Translations under genes and position numbers: made by a program
In this document: one piece after another, positions 1 through 12,346 of the stretch
Layout: every line of letters begins with the position of its first letter
Position numbering within the stretch: position 1 is the first letter of the stretch
DNA from: Annona cherimola
Taxonomy: Eukaryota > Streptophyta > Magnoliopsida > Magnoliales > Annonaceae
Length of the DNA stretch: 64,000 bases
Assembly (NCBI GenBank): GCA_030490835.1
Contig: CM059973.1
Span: 48,736,008 to 48,800,007 of the forward strand
Reading direction: 5' to 3'
The notes under the pieces: model-generated
What the model was told of the DNA's origin: nothing
Databases searched by the model: none
The model's input: the letters and a program-made list of their open reading frames with translations, nothing else

Positions 1-3000
1 TCGTCATCATCTATACTTCAGTTATCATTTAACATTTATTTTAATTTTATTCATTATATAAACATATAACTCACATCATCTTTACACTGTACGCAAATTA
101 ATTAGCTATTGAATCCTACCCTGTCTACCATCTTGAGAAGTATTTGGCCTTGGAACCCTTCTTACTTTCTAATTTTACAAGAATTTTTTGAATTATATTT
201 TATGCAATAGTTCGGATTCAAGCTTCAGTGTGTACGGTTACACGAAATTTTTTATTTTTATTTTTGTCACACGTGTGGGCCCAAGTATGAAGTTTGTATA
301 TATATAGTTTTCAAACATTTTTTATTTTATTTAATTTTTAATAATTTTAAAAATAAAAATAGCCTATTTTCACGTGCTAGAAATCAAAATGGCTATTTGA
401 TTTTTAAATTCGAAAACTAAATAAAATTATAAAATTATAGAATTTGGTAAATAAAATGTTTATGCTTAGGTTCACACAAATGTAACAACAAATTAAAATA
501 AAATAAAAATGGGTCATGCAATCGTGTGCACTGAATCGAGAATTTTTATCCAATGATTGTATTAATTATGTATGTAAGTAATAATAATAGAAATTATTTA
601 ATAGTTATATTGTTTTGTTAGAAAAATGGCGAGATTAATATGTCTCTGAAATGGACCGTCATCAGGGGTGCAACGTAAAAAGATTGTCCCGGCAACCTAT
701 TTGTCCAACACATTTCATAACAGATTAGGATTGACTTTTCTATCTGCCAACCATTTAGTGATTCATTTAAGCCATTTATTTTCAATGTATGGTCATAAAT
801 TGTGAGTTACTAACACACCAACATTTATAGTGATCCGTTTAACTCGTTAACAACCTGTTACTTTAATAGATGAAATAAAACCACGGTGTTTAAGTATTTT
901 ATATTGATGCAAAAAATTGTTGTCATCATTTGTTAAGTGTCTATTAAAATTTTGAGATTTAGATCAACTAAGGTACAACAGCAGCTATTGCATCGATCCA
1001 ATTTCGAACCTCGCCGTTGTGCAAGTGTTTGTGTAGACCAGGGAGTTTTGTCATCCCATTGAATAGATGAGAGCTTCAGTTCTCCATTTAATAGGTGGGA
1101 GCCTGTTGTCTCCCTTAGTAAATAGGTGGGAGTTTATAACATATACACCTAATAAAAAAAATATAACTTCTTATGATAATTAGATTTGTTTCTAAGCTAT
1201 TGATATTTTATGTCTAAATGCGAAGTGTTTGTTAATAAATCAGTTATCTTACGACATGTTTAGAACTTGTTTATTCCCGGTAAGAAAACTCATTAATAAC
1301 CCGCCGATATATTTTTTGGATGACATATAAATGGATTAAAGTTGAAAATTTTTAAAATAGATTAATAAACAAATTAAAGTTAAAATTTATGAAATGAATT
1401 AGCGTTAGAATTGAACTTCGACTTGTACAACTCGAGTCGGTTGTGCCTCTAACCGTGGTTCAAATATGCCTGCAGCGATAAACCATAAGCTTTTAATTGG
1501 CATCAAGGCCGCTAAAAAGCAATGATAAAATAATAATACTAAGAAAAAACGTTCTCAACTTCTCATGCACAAGTCGGTGGGCAGTAATGTATATTTGCCC
1601 TATTTGCAGCTTTCGGCAGTCCTTACAAGTGGTGGAAAAAATGGAACACATTTTCATGTATTGCATGAAATAATTAATTGACTAATTGGATATAATTTAA
1701 CTGTCAAAGTTCAATTAATCCAATTAATAGATAATTGTCCATCCACAAGAAAATACATCCAAAGAACGGTACAGATCTCATGTCCTACGTGTAAAAATGA
1801 AGGAGTAGCATCTTGGGTTTCCTCACTCTTTTCCATGTTTTCAAGACAAGAAGACATGTATACCTGGACAGGAGAAAGGGAAGATGGGGAAAAGGTGAGG
1901 CTTTACATGAGGCATGCGTTGGGGATAGCATGTGTTTCTTCTTTTAAGGGCCTTGTCATCATTCCCACTTCCATCTCCATCTGCATCCATCCTCGTATAA
2001 AATGGTCTTGTTTACCATGGTTATTCTTCTTTTATCATCAATGGTTGATCAGACCATATTGTGGAATTGGTCGTTTTTTAATTTTATGCAATATTTTTAT
2101 TGAATCCAATCCATTTATAGTACATTCATCTATATGTGTCTATTCATGATTCGAAAATTCACTTCGTCTGAAAGTCAATATTTAATTGTCTAAATTTTAA
2201 AATAAATACATTACGAATAAAAGTTTCCAACATGTATAAAATTTTGAATTATGAATAAATATACATTGATGAGTATTATAAATGGATTGGATTTATCAAA
2301 AAATGTTATTTAAAATAAAAACTTACACCAGTTGCATACGATCATTACCCTACTACAATTATGTTTTCCATTGTTCATTAAAAAATTATATATTCCATTG
2401 TGGCTGCTCTCATTTGTGCTGTTTTCATGGCTGTCTATTATATGGTTCCATGACGGAGAAATTATTTGGGCATGGGCGAAAAAGCAGAGGAGGTTGTAAT
2501 GGAATGATCAGGCGCTGTCTTCTGTTTTTTTCCTCTTCTGTTTTTTTCTAAAAAATTGTCGCATGCTAACTACAGCAGGCTACTCTTTAGATAATTGATA
2601 TTGACCGGCGTGTTTGTCAAGTATTTTGGGTTGTCTCCATTATAGTCCAAATCATTTTGAAAATTTAAAATTTCATTCCATAAATATAAGTTTTCTAAAA
2701 ATTTCCTATTAATGAGTTCTTTTCAAAAATTCCCTATTAACGATAATTGTTAGGTTCTAAGCTAAAGTGTAAACGTTTGCCATCAAAGTAAAGTAGGACA
2801 CGTATATACACCATTGCATTACTCTTTAGCATGTAGGCAATAAAATCTAGTCAAAGCTAATAATCAAAATATGGGTGCAAATGGTTAAGTTTCAACCCTC
2901 AGTGGAGCTGACCTGATCAAAAAATTTGTACGATTCCTTTGCATATATGAAGTTTTGTTTATATTAATAGGATTTTAGCACTACAAAAGATGTTGTTAAA

Positions 3001-3227
3001 CACAACTACTATTTTGACTGCTATATAACATTTACTTGATTAAATATGCATTTATTCTACTATAAAAATGTGGTTACAAAATGGTGGCATTTAGTTTCTG
3101 GCATCCATCTTTTGCTTCATATCCAGCAGAAACAACATTTGGAATGGCTATGTACATTTGAGTAAAAATAAGAACACATTTCTGATTTGTGTAGAAGGAT
3201 TTTCAGTGGCTCCAATTGAGGCACACT
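1..3227. other. AT-rich flank without recognisable genes
   Basis: I find no coding region, RNA gene or LTR boundary that I can support here. Short open frames (for example at 1835-2149 and 2282-2551) have no recognisable domain and low-complexity composition, so I treat them as chance. A short imperfect tandem repeat lies at about 1060-1135, built on an AATAGGTGGGAG-like unit of roughly 30 bp. This is either host intergenic DNA or a very decayed transposon. Confidence 0.6.
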
Positions 3228-4302
3228 TGTGATACCAAGAAAAATTGAGATCTATACATGTAATTTAAGCATTTAACTATTGTTAATTGTATGATTCAAT
3301 TGAATGATTGAGATTAAAGTCATTGATTAAATAAGATGATTGAATTAATCACCATAGCTCAATGTGGTTTAATGTGTACAAAGAGACCAAATGATGTATG
3401 AGAAATGATGATGTGACATGGTTATTTTTTTCATTAATTATGATTTAATTGATGATAATTATGGTATTAGTGAGGTTATTGTTTGAAAATTCATAACTTG
3501 AGGCTCATAAGGCGGATTGACGTGAAAATTGAAGGGTGCGTACATGTTGACGTGGTGTAACTCATGAATGGAATGGATTATGTTAATCATGATTAAATTA
3601 GGGTGATAATTATTTAATTTCATCGAGATTCAAGAGGCATTTTCAAATGACCTAACTTGTACTAGAAAGGTCATTTTGAGATGATTTTTTTGTGGATGGC
3701 TAAAATGCGATGACCTATAATATGGATAGTTTTGATTAAGATAAATCCCATAGGAAATTGCTAAATCGCATAAGGAAAAAATCCTTTGAGTTTGCTTTCA
3801 AAAAGTAGCTTTTCATCTAATGCAAAAGTCAATGCATTTAAGGGATCATTTGAGGTGTCTAAAGTGGTGAATTTTGAGCAAATTTTGAGATTTTTAAAAA
3901 TGCATGAAAAGGAGCTGAATTGCAGGGACGTTAAATGCATGAAAGTAGGCATCTTTTTGAAGCTTATAAAATGCCAAAACAGATGGACAACTTGGACGTG
4001 ATCAAGGGGTGGATTTGAGCATATTTTTTTGTGTTTAAAATTCTGTAAAAATGAAACTTACATGAGATAATTATGAAAACTCAAAGGGGATAGCTATGAA
4101 CATTATTAACCTCAAAAATGAGGTGGAAATTAGAAGGGTTAAAGGTAGCAATATATAAGGAGAGAGATGGGCAATTGAAGTCCCATTTAGTGGACAACAA
4201 GGTGAAAAAGAAAAAAACAAAGGGGCAGCAGGGACGTCCAAGGAGAAAGAAAGAAAGGGAAAAGAAAAAGAGGGGGAAAAGAAGAGGAGAAGGGGAGAAA
4301 CA
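3228..4302 (+). repeat. G0 5' LTR, left piece
   Basis: This segment resembles the far-right LTR of the window. Both contain the string ATTCATAAC followed by an AAGGCGGATT block (about 3489-3525 and 61055-61085) and a later GGACGTCCAAG-type block (about 4233 and 61570). The likely start is TGTGATACC at 3228, comparable to TGTGAAACCC at 60599, but this is a weak match. The piece ends at a purine-rich tract (4200-4302), where S1 inserted. Confidence 0.45.
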
Positions 4303-5474
4303 TGTTGGTCCCGCATTTATGGCAACAACCCAAGAGGGGAGGGGTGAATTGGGTATTTTAAAATTTTACTCAAACAGAAACTTTCCCCCTATTTAATTTA
4401 ATCCCCTTAATGAAACAAGCAGAGAATATGGAGAGAATTAAAGCAATAAAAGCAGTTGAGCAAGCCATAGCAATAGACACGATTTTTATAGTGGTTCAGG
4501 CAAACTTCCCTACTCTACTCTTCCAAGCTCACACCCATTGTGGCTTGGGTTCCACTAATGGATTATCTAATACAACTAGAGCAGCAGCTCTCTTCTTGAT
4601 TCCAGCTCTAGGGGGTTTGCACAAGCACAGCACAAGTAGGTTATGAGTCACACTCAAGTCACAACACTACTTTGCCTTCACTTGGTTCCGATTTTCAATA
4701 TCAAACCAAGTGTTAAATACAAACAATGAATCAAACAGAAGAAACTAAACATTACAAGTTTGTGTAGGCAGATTTCAGCTCGTGGAAGAACTTGTTGAGA
4801 GAATGAAATGATCAGCAATGTCACTTTCAACAAGTTAGAGCAAAGTTCTTCACTTGAAGTTGGTGTAGATCACTTTAATGCTAGATAAGGTGGAAGGTGA
4901 ACACAATGAATGCTTCTCTAACCTCTAGCGCGTCATCTTGAATGCTCCTTTATAATGGTGGAGTAAATTCGAACGTTTGGTGGTATGTGGCGCGCATTTA
5001 ATGAGACAATGTTTGAATTTTTCCGACCGTTGTGAGCCAAGTTGCATGTGGAGTCGACTTCGGATGCGACTTCACCCAAGTCGCAGACTGGAGTCGACTT
5101 TGGTTGCGACTTCGCTCTCCAGCTTGACTTCAAATTCCATTTCAGGTCGACTTGGTCTTGGACCTGACCCAAGTCGCAAGTGGAGTCGACTTCGGGTGCG
5201 ACTTCACCATCTGTATGCATATATTGAAACTTGGTTTCCTTGAAAGTGATCCTTGATACTTCATTTTCATCTCATATCTTGTTCTTCAAATGATACTCTT
5301 GATAATCAATGTTTGGTCTTGAAACTTAGCATATTCATCTTCTTTTGTAAACTTTATCCTTGTGGCCTTGATCTAAAAATGATTTGCCTTCCTTGAGTTT
5401 GAAGTCCAAAGATGTAGTTCTTGATCTTCCCTCTAATAATATACCATCTTGAATGATTCTATCATGGTCATTTG
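4303..5474 (-). repeat. S1 3' LTR, first part
   Basis: It starts TGTTGGTCCCG at 4303 and is homologous to 34105-35160. It contains the R/U5-like part, then the inverted CGAACGTT block and a GTCGAC palindrome array (about 5040-5200). It is interrupted at 5474/16186 by solo LTR S1s. The sequence after 16185 continues exactly where the S1 5' LTR continues after about 35165. Confidence 0.85.
5470..5474. repeat. TSD of S1s (ATTTG), left copy
   Basis: ATTTG directly precedes TGTTGG. The identical ATTTG follows the LTR at 16181-16185. Confidence 0.85.
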
Positions 5475-6336
5475 TGTTGGAATCAATGGCAAATTAAGCA
5501 CAATCTATGTTTTGATGATTAACAACTTAATTTGAGAATGTTTTGGGTACTAATGCGACTTGTTGAAATTGGTTAATGGCTAAAAACTTTAGATTTCAGA
5601 ACCTGGCAGACCAAGTCACAAAGCCAAGTTGACTTAGCCATCGACTTAAGTAAAGTCGATACTCAAGTTGACTTCAAGATCGACTTCGGATGGAGCAAAA
5701 CCTTCCAGCGCTGAAATTGGGAATCAGGACAGGTGAAGTCGTAGTCCAAGTCGACTCCAGCTGCGACTTGGGTGAAGTTGCAGACCCAAGTCGACTCTAC
5801 TATCGACTTCAGATGTTCAAACCTTCCAGCTTTGAAATTGGGAACCAAGACAGGTGAAGTCGCATCCGAAGTCGACTCCATATGCGACTTGGGTGAAGTC
5901 GCATTCCCAGGTCGACTCCACATGCGACTTGAATGAAGTTGGACCCCAAGTCGACCCAGGCATCCGACTTGAGTTAGAATGAAGATATATACAGTCCAGA
6001 CAAGCAAATGTACATGAATTAATCATTCAGGATAGTATATTATTCAAGGGAAAATCATTGGGCTACATCTATGGATTGCAAAATCAAGAAAGCAAATCAT
6101 TCTAAGTTCAAGGTCATGCAGACAAACCTTCCAAGAGAAGATTAACAAGCTAAGTTTCAAGATTAAACTTTTAAGTTCAAGAGTATCAGTGGAAGAACAA
6201 GACATGAGATGAATATCAAACAACCAAGATCACTTCCAAAGAAATCCAAGTTCCAACAAGTGCATACAGAAAGTGAAGTCGCACCCGAAGTCGACTTCAC
6301 CAGCGACTTGGGTCGAGTCCAAGACCAAGTCCACCT

Positions 6337-8223
6337 TGTTGGTCCCGAGTTAATGGAATTACCCAAGAGGGGAGGGGTGAATTGGGTATTTAAAAATTTA
6401 CAACTTAAACAGAAACTTTACTCCGGATTAATCTAGTCCCCTTTATGAAGAAATAAAATGAGAGAAATACTGTAAAGAGTAGAAACAAAAATGAACACAC
6501 AAGATTTTATAGTGGTTCGGGCAACCTCCCTACTCCACTCTTCCAAGCTCACACCCCTTGTGACTTGGGTTCCACTATGTATTCCGCAAATACAACTAGA
6601 GTCTCCACTTTCTTCTAGATTCTAGCTCTAGGGGGCATATACAACCAGAGCCTCCGCTCTCTTCTAGATTCTAGCTCTAGGGGGCATATACAACCACAGC
6701 ACAAGTAGGTGACGAGTTCCACTCCAATCACACACTACTTTGCTTACACTTGATCTTAGTTACCTAAACTAAATCAAGTTCAATACAACAAGAAATAACA
6801 AAAGAAAGTTTCTACACGTTACTGTTGTGTAGACGCAGATTTGGCGCAGAGAAGAACTTGTAGTGTAGGCTTAGAGATTCAGCAAGCAGCTCTTGGCAGT
6901 TTGAAGCAAAGTTCTTCTTCTAAATGTTGGCTTGATTACTTCATGCTCTTAAAGATGGAAGTTATGCTTACTTAATGAATTCTCAGCTACCCTCCTCGTT
7001 CATATTGATTGCCTTTTATAATTGTGGAGGGAATCCGAACGTTTAGAATTAGGTGGCGCGCATTTAATGCACCAACGTTCGAAAATTTTCGGACCGTTGC
7101 GACCCAAGTTGCAGGTGGAGTCGACTTCGGGTGTGACTTCGCCCAAGTCGCAGATGGAGTCGACTTCGGGTGCGACTTCTCCTGTTCGCAACTTCTTCAA
7201 GTTCCAGTCTGGGTCGACTTGGTCCTTGACTTAACCCAAGTCGCAGGTGGAGTCGACTTCGGGTGCGACTTCACCTCGGCAGCTTGCTTGACGAACTTGA
7301 AATCCTTAGAATGCTTTGCTTGCTTGAGTTTCTTCATGTTTGGTTGTTCTTCCTTGATTTATATCTCTTTGGACCACTGTGTTGTCATTCTAGCTTGATG
7401 TCTTTTAGCTCCATGATTCGCAAACCTTGAGTCCGTGAGTCTTGAGTCTTTTGTATTCATGAACAAGTCCAATATATTTTGATTAGAATAGTTGAATTCA
7501 TGCATCTTGCTTTCTTTGTACTTGGATTAGTCTTCATATGTTCCAAATCGAACATCGAAGTCGACTTGAACTTCAACTTGACTCAAGTTCTACCTTGAAA
7601 TCGATCTAATCCCCGATTTGGCTTCTGAAGTTTCTGCCCTGTCCAACTGAAGTCAATACTGGAGTCGACTTGGTCTGCGACTTCACTCAAGTCGCATGCG
7701 GAGTCGACTTCGTCTCCGACTTTGGCAGCTCTGCTCCTCGATTTCAACTCTGGACAGAAATGACGCCTCCAAGTCGCGACTGGAGTCGACTTGGTCTGCA
7801 ACTTCACCTCAAGTCGCAAGCGGAGTCGACTTTGGATGCGACTTCGGCAGTTCTCGTTCTCGATTTCAACTCTGGAAGAAAATGACGTTTCGAAGTCGAT
7901 GCTGGAGTCGACTTGGTCTGCGACTTTACCCAGGTCGCAAGCGGAGTCGACTTGGGATGCAACTTCGGCACCTCTCATTCTCGATTTCAACTCTGGAAGG
8001 GCATGACGTCTTGAAGTCGCTTCTTGAGTCGACTTGGGGATCGACATGGCCTAAGTCGAAGCCTGAGTCGACTCGAAAATCAACTTGACTTGTCATGCTT
8101 CATATTCTTCAAATTTATAACCTTAAGTCATTTCCACAAACATGTTAGTAACCAAAACTTACTAAAATTGATTTGTTAATCATCAAAACATAGACTTGAC
8201 TTATTTTCCTCATATTTCAAACA
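6337..8223 (-). repeat. S2 3' LTR
   Basis: This is a 1887-bp LTR, TGTTGGTCCCGAG to TTTCAAACA (the end is mutated from CCAACA). It holds a 54-bp-scale tandem duplication of a TCTAGATTCTAGCTCTAGGG unit at 6600-6710. It also holds the CGAACGTT block near 7038-7090 and two stretches of GTCGAC palindromes (7100-7270 and 7660-8090). The second stretch has more units than the partner LTR. Confidence 0.88.
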
Positions 8224-8545
8224 ATCTCCCCCTTTTTGATGATTGACAAAACTGATTTGAGTGTATACCTTTCAATGTCTTAAAAACATGCCAATTTTGC
8301 ATTTTGAAGTTTTTTAACATACTCATGCAAACAATCAAAAAACATTCAAACAAAAAACTTAAAATTAGTCATAAAAACTTAAACTCAAATCTCGATCTCT
8401 TCTCAAAACCACTTAGACTCAAATCCCGATCTCTTCTCCCCCTTTTTGTCAATGTATCAAAAAATTGAGATAGAGTGGGTAAAACGTTTTGAGAACGGTG
8501 GGGTTGCTCCCCCTGAACCTGTTCTCCCCTTCAGTTTGTGCTTTG
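8224..8545 (-). other. S2 post-pol spacer with several polypurine tracts
   Basis: Read on the minus strand, an AAAAAGGGGGAGA-type PPT abuts the 3' LTR (8224-8238). A second near-identical tract lies at about 8433-8448. Two shorter GGGGAG runs sit at about 8505-8530. Multiple PPTs are a known Sirevirus trait. No ORF is present. Confidence 0.8.
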
Positions 8546-11500
8546 CTAAGTTAATTCAAGCATTCCCATATCATTTCTAATTTTATAAAATGGTTCTTTT
8601 GTTAAAGGTTTAGTGAATATATCTGCAATTTGATCTTCTGTTCTTACATATTCCAAACATATGTCATGATTTTCTATATGTTCTCTAATAAAATGATGTC
8701 TAAGGTCTATATGCTTAGTCCTATAATGCAATACTGGATTTTTAGTTAAACTATTGCACTAGTATTATCACATTTAATAGGTATATCTTTAAAATCCATG
8801 CCATAATCCCTAAGTTGTTGTTTCATCCAAAGTAATTGGTCACAACAGCTCCCGGCGGCAATGTATTCGGCTTCCGCCGTAGATAGAGCAACACTAGTTT
8901 ATTTTCTTGAAAACCATAAAACCAACATATTCCCAAGAAACTGACATGTTCCACTAGTGCTTTTTCTATCTATTTTGTAACCGGAAAAATCCGCATCCGA
9001 GTAGCCGATTAGATCAAAATTAGAGCCCTTTGGATACCAAAGTCCTATGTTGGTAGTGTCTACTAAATATCTGAAAATTCTTTTTACAGCTACCAAGTGT
9101 GATTCTTTTGGACATGATTGAAATCTAGAGCACATACATACACTAAATAATATATCAGGCCTAGAAGCAGTTAAATATAATAAAGAACCTATCACGTTTC
9201 TATATAATTTTAAATAAATTATTTTTCCTTTCTCATCTTTGTCAATTTTAATTGTTGAGCTCATAGGCGTGTTTGCCCCTTTGCTGTTTTCCATGCCAAA
9301 CTTCTTCAACATTTCTTTGATATACTTGGACTGGTTGATGAAAATCCCTTCATTTAGTTGCTTGATTTGTAGTCCAAGGAAGAAATTCAGCTCCCCCATC
9401 ATACTCATCTCAAATTCTTTCTGCATAAGCTCAGAAAATTCTTGACAAAGAATCTCATTATTAGCACCAAACATAATATCATCAACATAAATTTGAATAA
9501 TCAAGGTATCTTTTTCTTTATATTTGATAAACAAAGTGGTGTCTACCTTTCCCTTTTGGAAGTCATGATCAATCAAAAATTTACTTAATCTTTCATACCA
9601 AGCCCTTGGAGCTTGTTTTAATCCGTATAATGCTTTGGTTAATTTGTATACAAATTTAGATTGATCTTTCTCCTCAAATCCAGGTGGTTGTTCAACATAC
9701 ACCTCTTCATTTATATACCCATTCAAAAATGCACTTTTAACATCCATTTGAAACAATTTAAAGTTCATGTGAGATGCAAAAGCTAGTAAGATGCGAATAG
9801 CTTCTAATCTAGCAACCGGGGCATAGGATTCCTCAAAATTTATTCCTTCTTCCTGTGAGTATCCCTTTGCCACAAGTCTAGCTTTGTTTCTCACTACAAG
9901 TCCACTTTCATCTAATTTGTTCCTAAAGACTCACTTTGTGCCAATGACAGTACAATCTTTTGGTCTTGAAACAAGATGCCAAACTTGGTTTATTTCAAAT
10001 TGATTTAGCTCTTCTTGCATTGCTATGATCCAGTTTTCATCATCAAGAGCTTGATCAATAGTGGTTGGTTCAATCTTGGATACAAAGGCGTATTGTCCAC
10101 AAATATTTTTTTTTGACGTTCTTGTTTTTACACCTTCATACACATTCCCTATAACTTGCTCAATTGGATGGGCATGTTTGAACTTTAAGTTAGTTGGAGG
10201 TTTATAGAAATTATTACCTTCACTTACCCTTTCCTCCATGGAATCTTCTTGCTTTTCCACATGCAGTTTTTCAAAGTTACTTGTTATCTCATCTGCATCA
10301 CTTAAATCATCTTTTCTTTTGAAACATGAGTTAATTTCATCAAAAACAACATGTATTGACTCTTCTACAACTTGGTTTCTTTTGTTGAAGACTCTATATG
10401 CTTTGCTATTTGATGAGTAACCAAGGAATATTGCCTCATCACTCTTAGCATATAGTTTTTCTAAGTTGGTTTTTCCATTGTTCAAAACATAACATGTGCA
10501 ACCAAAGGCATGAAAATATGAAATATTTGGTTTTCTACCTTTCCATATCTCATATGGGGTCTTTTTCAAGATTTCTCTAATGGTAACTCGGTTCAACACA
10601 TGACAAGTTGTACTTACAGCTTCACCCCAAAATTTCTTGGATAATTTACTCTCATTTAGCATTGTTCTAGCCATCTCTTGTATAGTTCTATTTTTCCTTT
10701 CAACCACTCCATTTTGTTGTGGTGTTCTTGGTGCAGAAAATGTGTGATGAATTCCTTTTTCATTACACAATTCTATGAATCGTTTATTTTCAAACTCACC
10801 ACCATGATCACTTCTAATGGTCATAATAGTACATTATTTTTCATTTTGCACCAAGTTTACAAAAGTTGCAAACATAGAGAAGGCTTCATCTTTGCTAGTT
10901 AACAGAATTACACATGTGAATCTTGAAAAATCATCAACTATTACAAACACATATTTCTTTCCACCAATGGTTAAAATGTCGGATGGCCCATATAGATCCA
11001 TGTGTAGCAATTCAAGTGGCCTAGTGGTGAAAATCTCCTTTTTGGTAGAAAAAGGCATTTTAGGTTGTTTTGACAATTGACATGCCTTGCAAATTTTATC
11101 TTTATCATATTTCAATTTAGGCAATCCTTCTACCAAACTCTTCTTCCATAGGGTCTTTATATTTGTCATGTTTATATGCCCAAGCCTCTTATGCCAAACC
11201 CATGGATCATTGTCAATGGCCATTAGACATTGACCATCTAGTTCATCCAGTGAAACCAAATATACATTTCCATGTCTTTTTCCGCTAAACATGATATGTT
11301 CTCCATCAAATACATTATATATAGATGATTCAAACACAACCTTGTATCCTTTGTCACATAATTGGCTAATACTCATTAAATTGTGCTTGAGTCCTTCGAC
11401 AAATAATACATCTTCCATACATGCATTTGAAATAGTATAAATGTTTCCTTTACCTTTGATTTTACCTTTCTCATTATTTTTAAAAACAACAGTTCTATCG

Positions 11501-11604
11501 TTGCAAGGCTTGAGTTTATGAAATAAACTTCTTTCACCGGTCATATGCCTTGAGCAACCGCTATCCATGAACCAAACATTGCTTGCCTTTGCTTTGAAAT
11601 ATAT
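8546..11604 (-). pseudogene. pol: S2 pol (PR-IN-RT-RH), broken
   Basis: Read from 11604 down, the frame shows an aspartic protease motif [10 protein letters not shown], a GAG-pre-integrase HHCC finger, an integrase core with IRSDHGGEF and [10 protein letters not shown] with YVDDIMFG, and RNase H with YSDADFSG. In-frame stops are a TAA at 10834-10836 (after NEK, where S4 has CAA), a stop near 9928 replacing the Trp of GTKWVFRN, and a TAA at 8899-8901 (after FSRK). The RNase H end (8546-8731) is separated by a further lesion near 8740. Two of these stops are shared with S3. It is expressed, if at all, only from spliced RNA, since the gag frame ends in the exitron. Confidence 0.88.
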
Positions 11605-12346
11605 CTGAAAAATGAGCAAATAAATCTTATCTCTTTGGTACCCATTTTATGGGTCCATTTGGGTTAGTAACCTGATTTAATCTTTGTTGTTCTAATTTAG
11701 AAAGCCCGAATCTCGTGTTTCTTGGAACCCAAACTAATTTTGCACCATGGTCATATAATTTCTTAAAGTTACATTTATAGACTTTATGACCCATCTTATT
11801 GCAAAAATTACAAGTCATTGGTAATCTAGGAGTAGGCCTCCAAGTATGTATTGATTCAATAATTGGCCTTCTAGTCTACGTAGTATGTTTCCCTTTGGGC
11901 TTGTGGATAGGTGCAGTTTTGGTTTGATTTTTCCCAAGTATTGGCACATTCGATTTGCCACTTTCTCTTTGCTCAAATGTGGAGTATCCAAGACCTCTTT
12001 TATTTGTTTGAGAGGTCATGTTCAGAAACATTTTTACATTTTCTCCTGGATTAGAGAATTTAGCTAATGATTCATTTAAGGATTCATTCTCCTTTTTCAA
12101 TTTCTCTACTTCTTTCAAAAGCAATTCATTTTCATCTTTTAGTTTTGATGTACTTTCAGCTAGTTTTCCATTTACAATAATAATGGAATTGCATTGTTGT
12201 CTCTTTAATGATAACTTATTTCCTAGCTTTTTGTTTTCCTCATGTAATGAATCATATGCATGTTGTAATTCTTCTAATTTAGCACATTTGAGACATTCTT
12301 GAATAGAAGAGTGAGTAGATTGAGAATAGCAAAATTTGGAAGTTAC
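11605..12346 (-). other. S2 predicted coding intron (exitron) at the gag-pol junction
   Basis: On the minus strand the segment starts GTAACT after GAAGAG and ends TTTTTCAG before ATATATTTC. It is 742 nt long. Unspliced, it continues gag through a coiled coil to a second CCHC finger (CNFCNKMGHKVYKC) and a TAA at 11627-11629, 22 nt before the AG. A premature TAG also lies near 11873. Splicing would join a codon ending GAG to ATA in phase 0, restoring the Gag-Pol frame. The assignment rests on comparison with S1 and S4 (present) and S3 (precisely absent). Confidence 0.7.

Noticed and set aside
1835..2551. Two small ORFs (104 and 89 codons) in the left flank
   Set aside because: No domain, no codon structure or conserved neighbour, and cysteine/histidine-rich low-complexity translations typical of AT-rich chance frames.
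7583..8088. Overlapping ORFs on both strands with repeated VDFGCDF, STSGATS or EVDSTCDLG peptides
   Set aside because: They are translations of the GTCGAC palindrome arrays in LTRs. Both strands stay open because the unit length and composition avoid stops. They are not genes.
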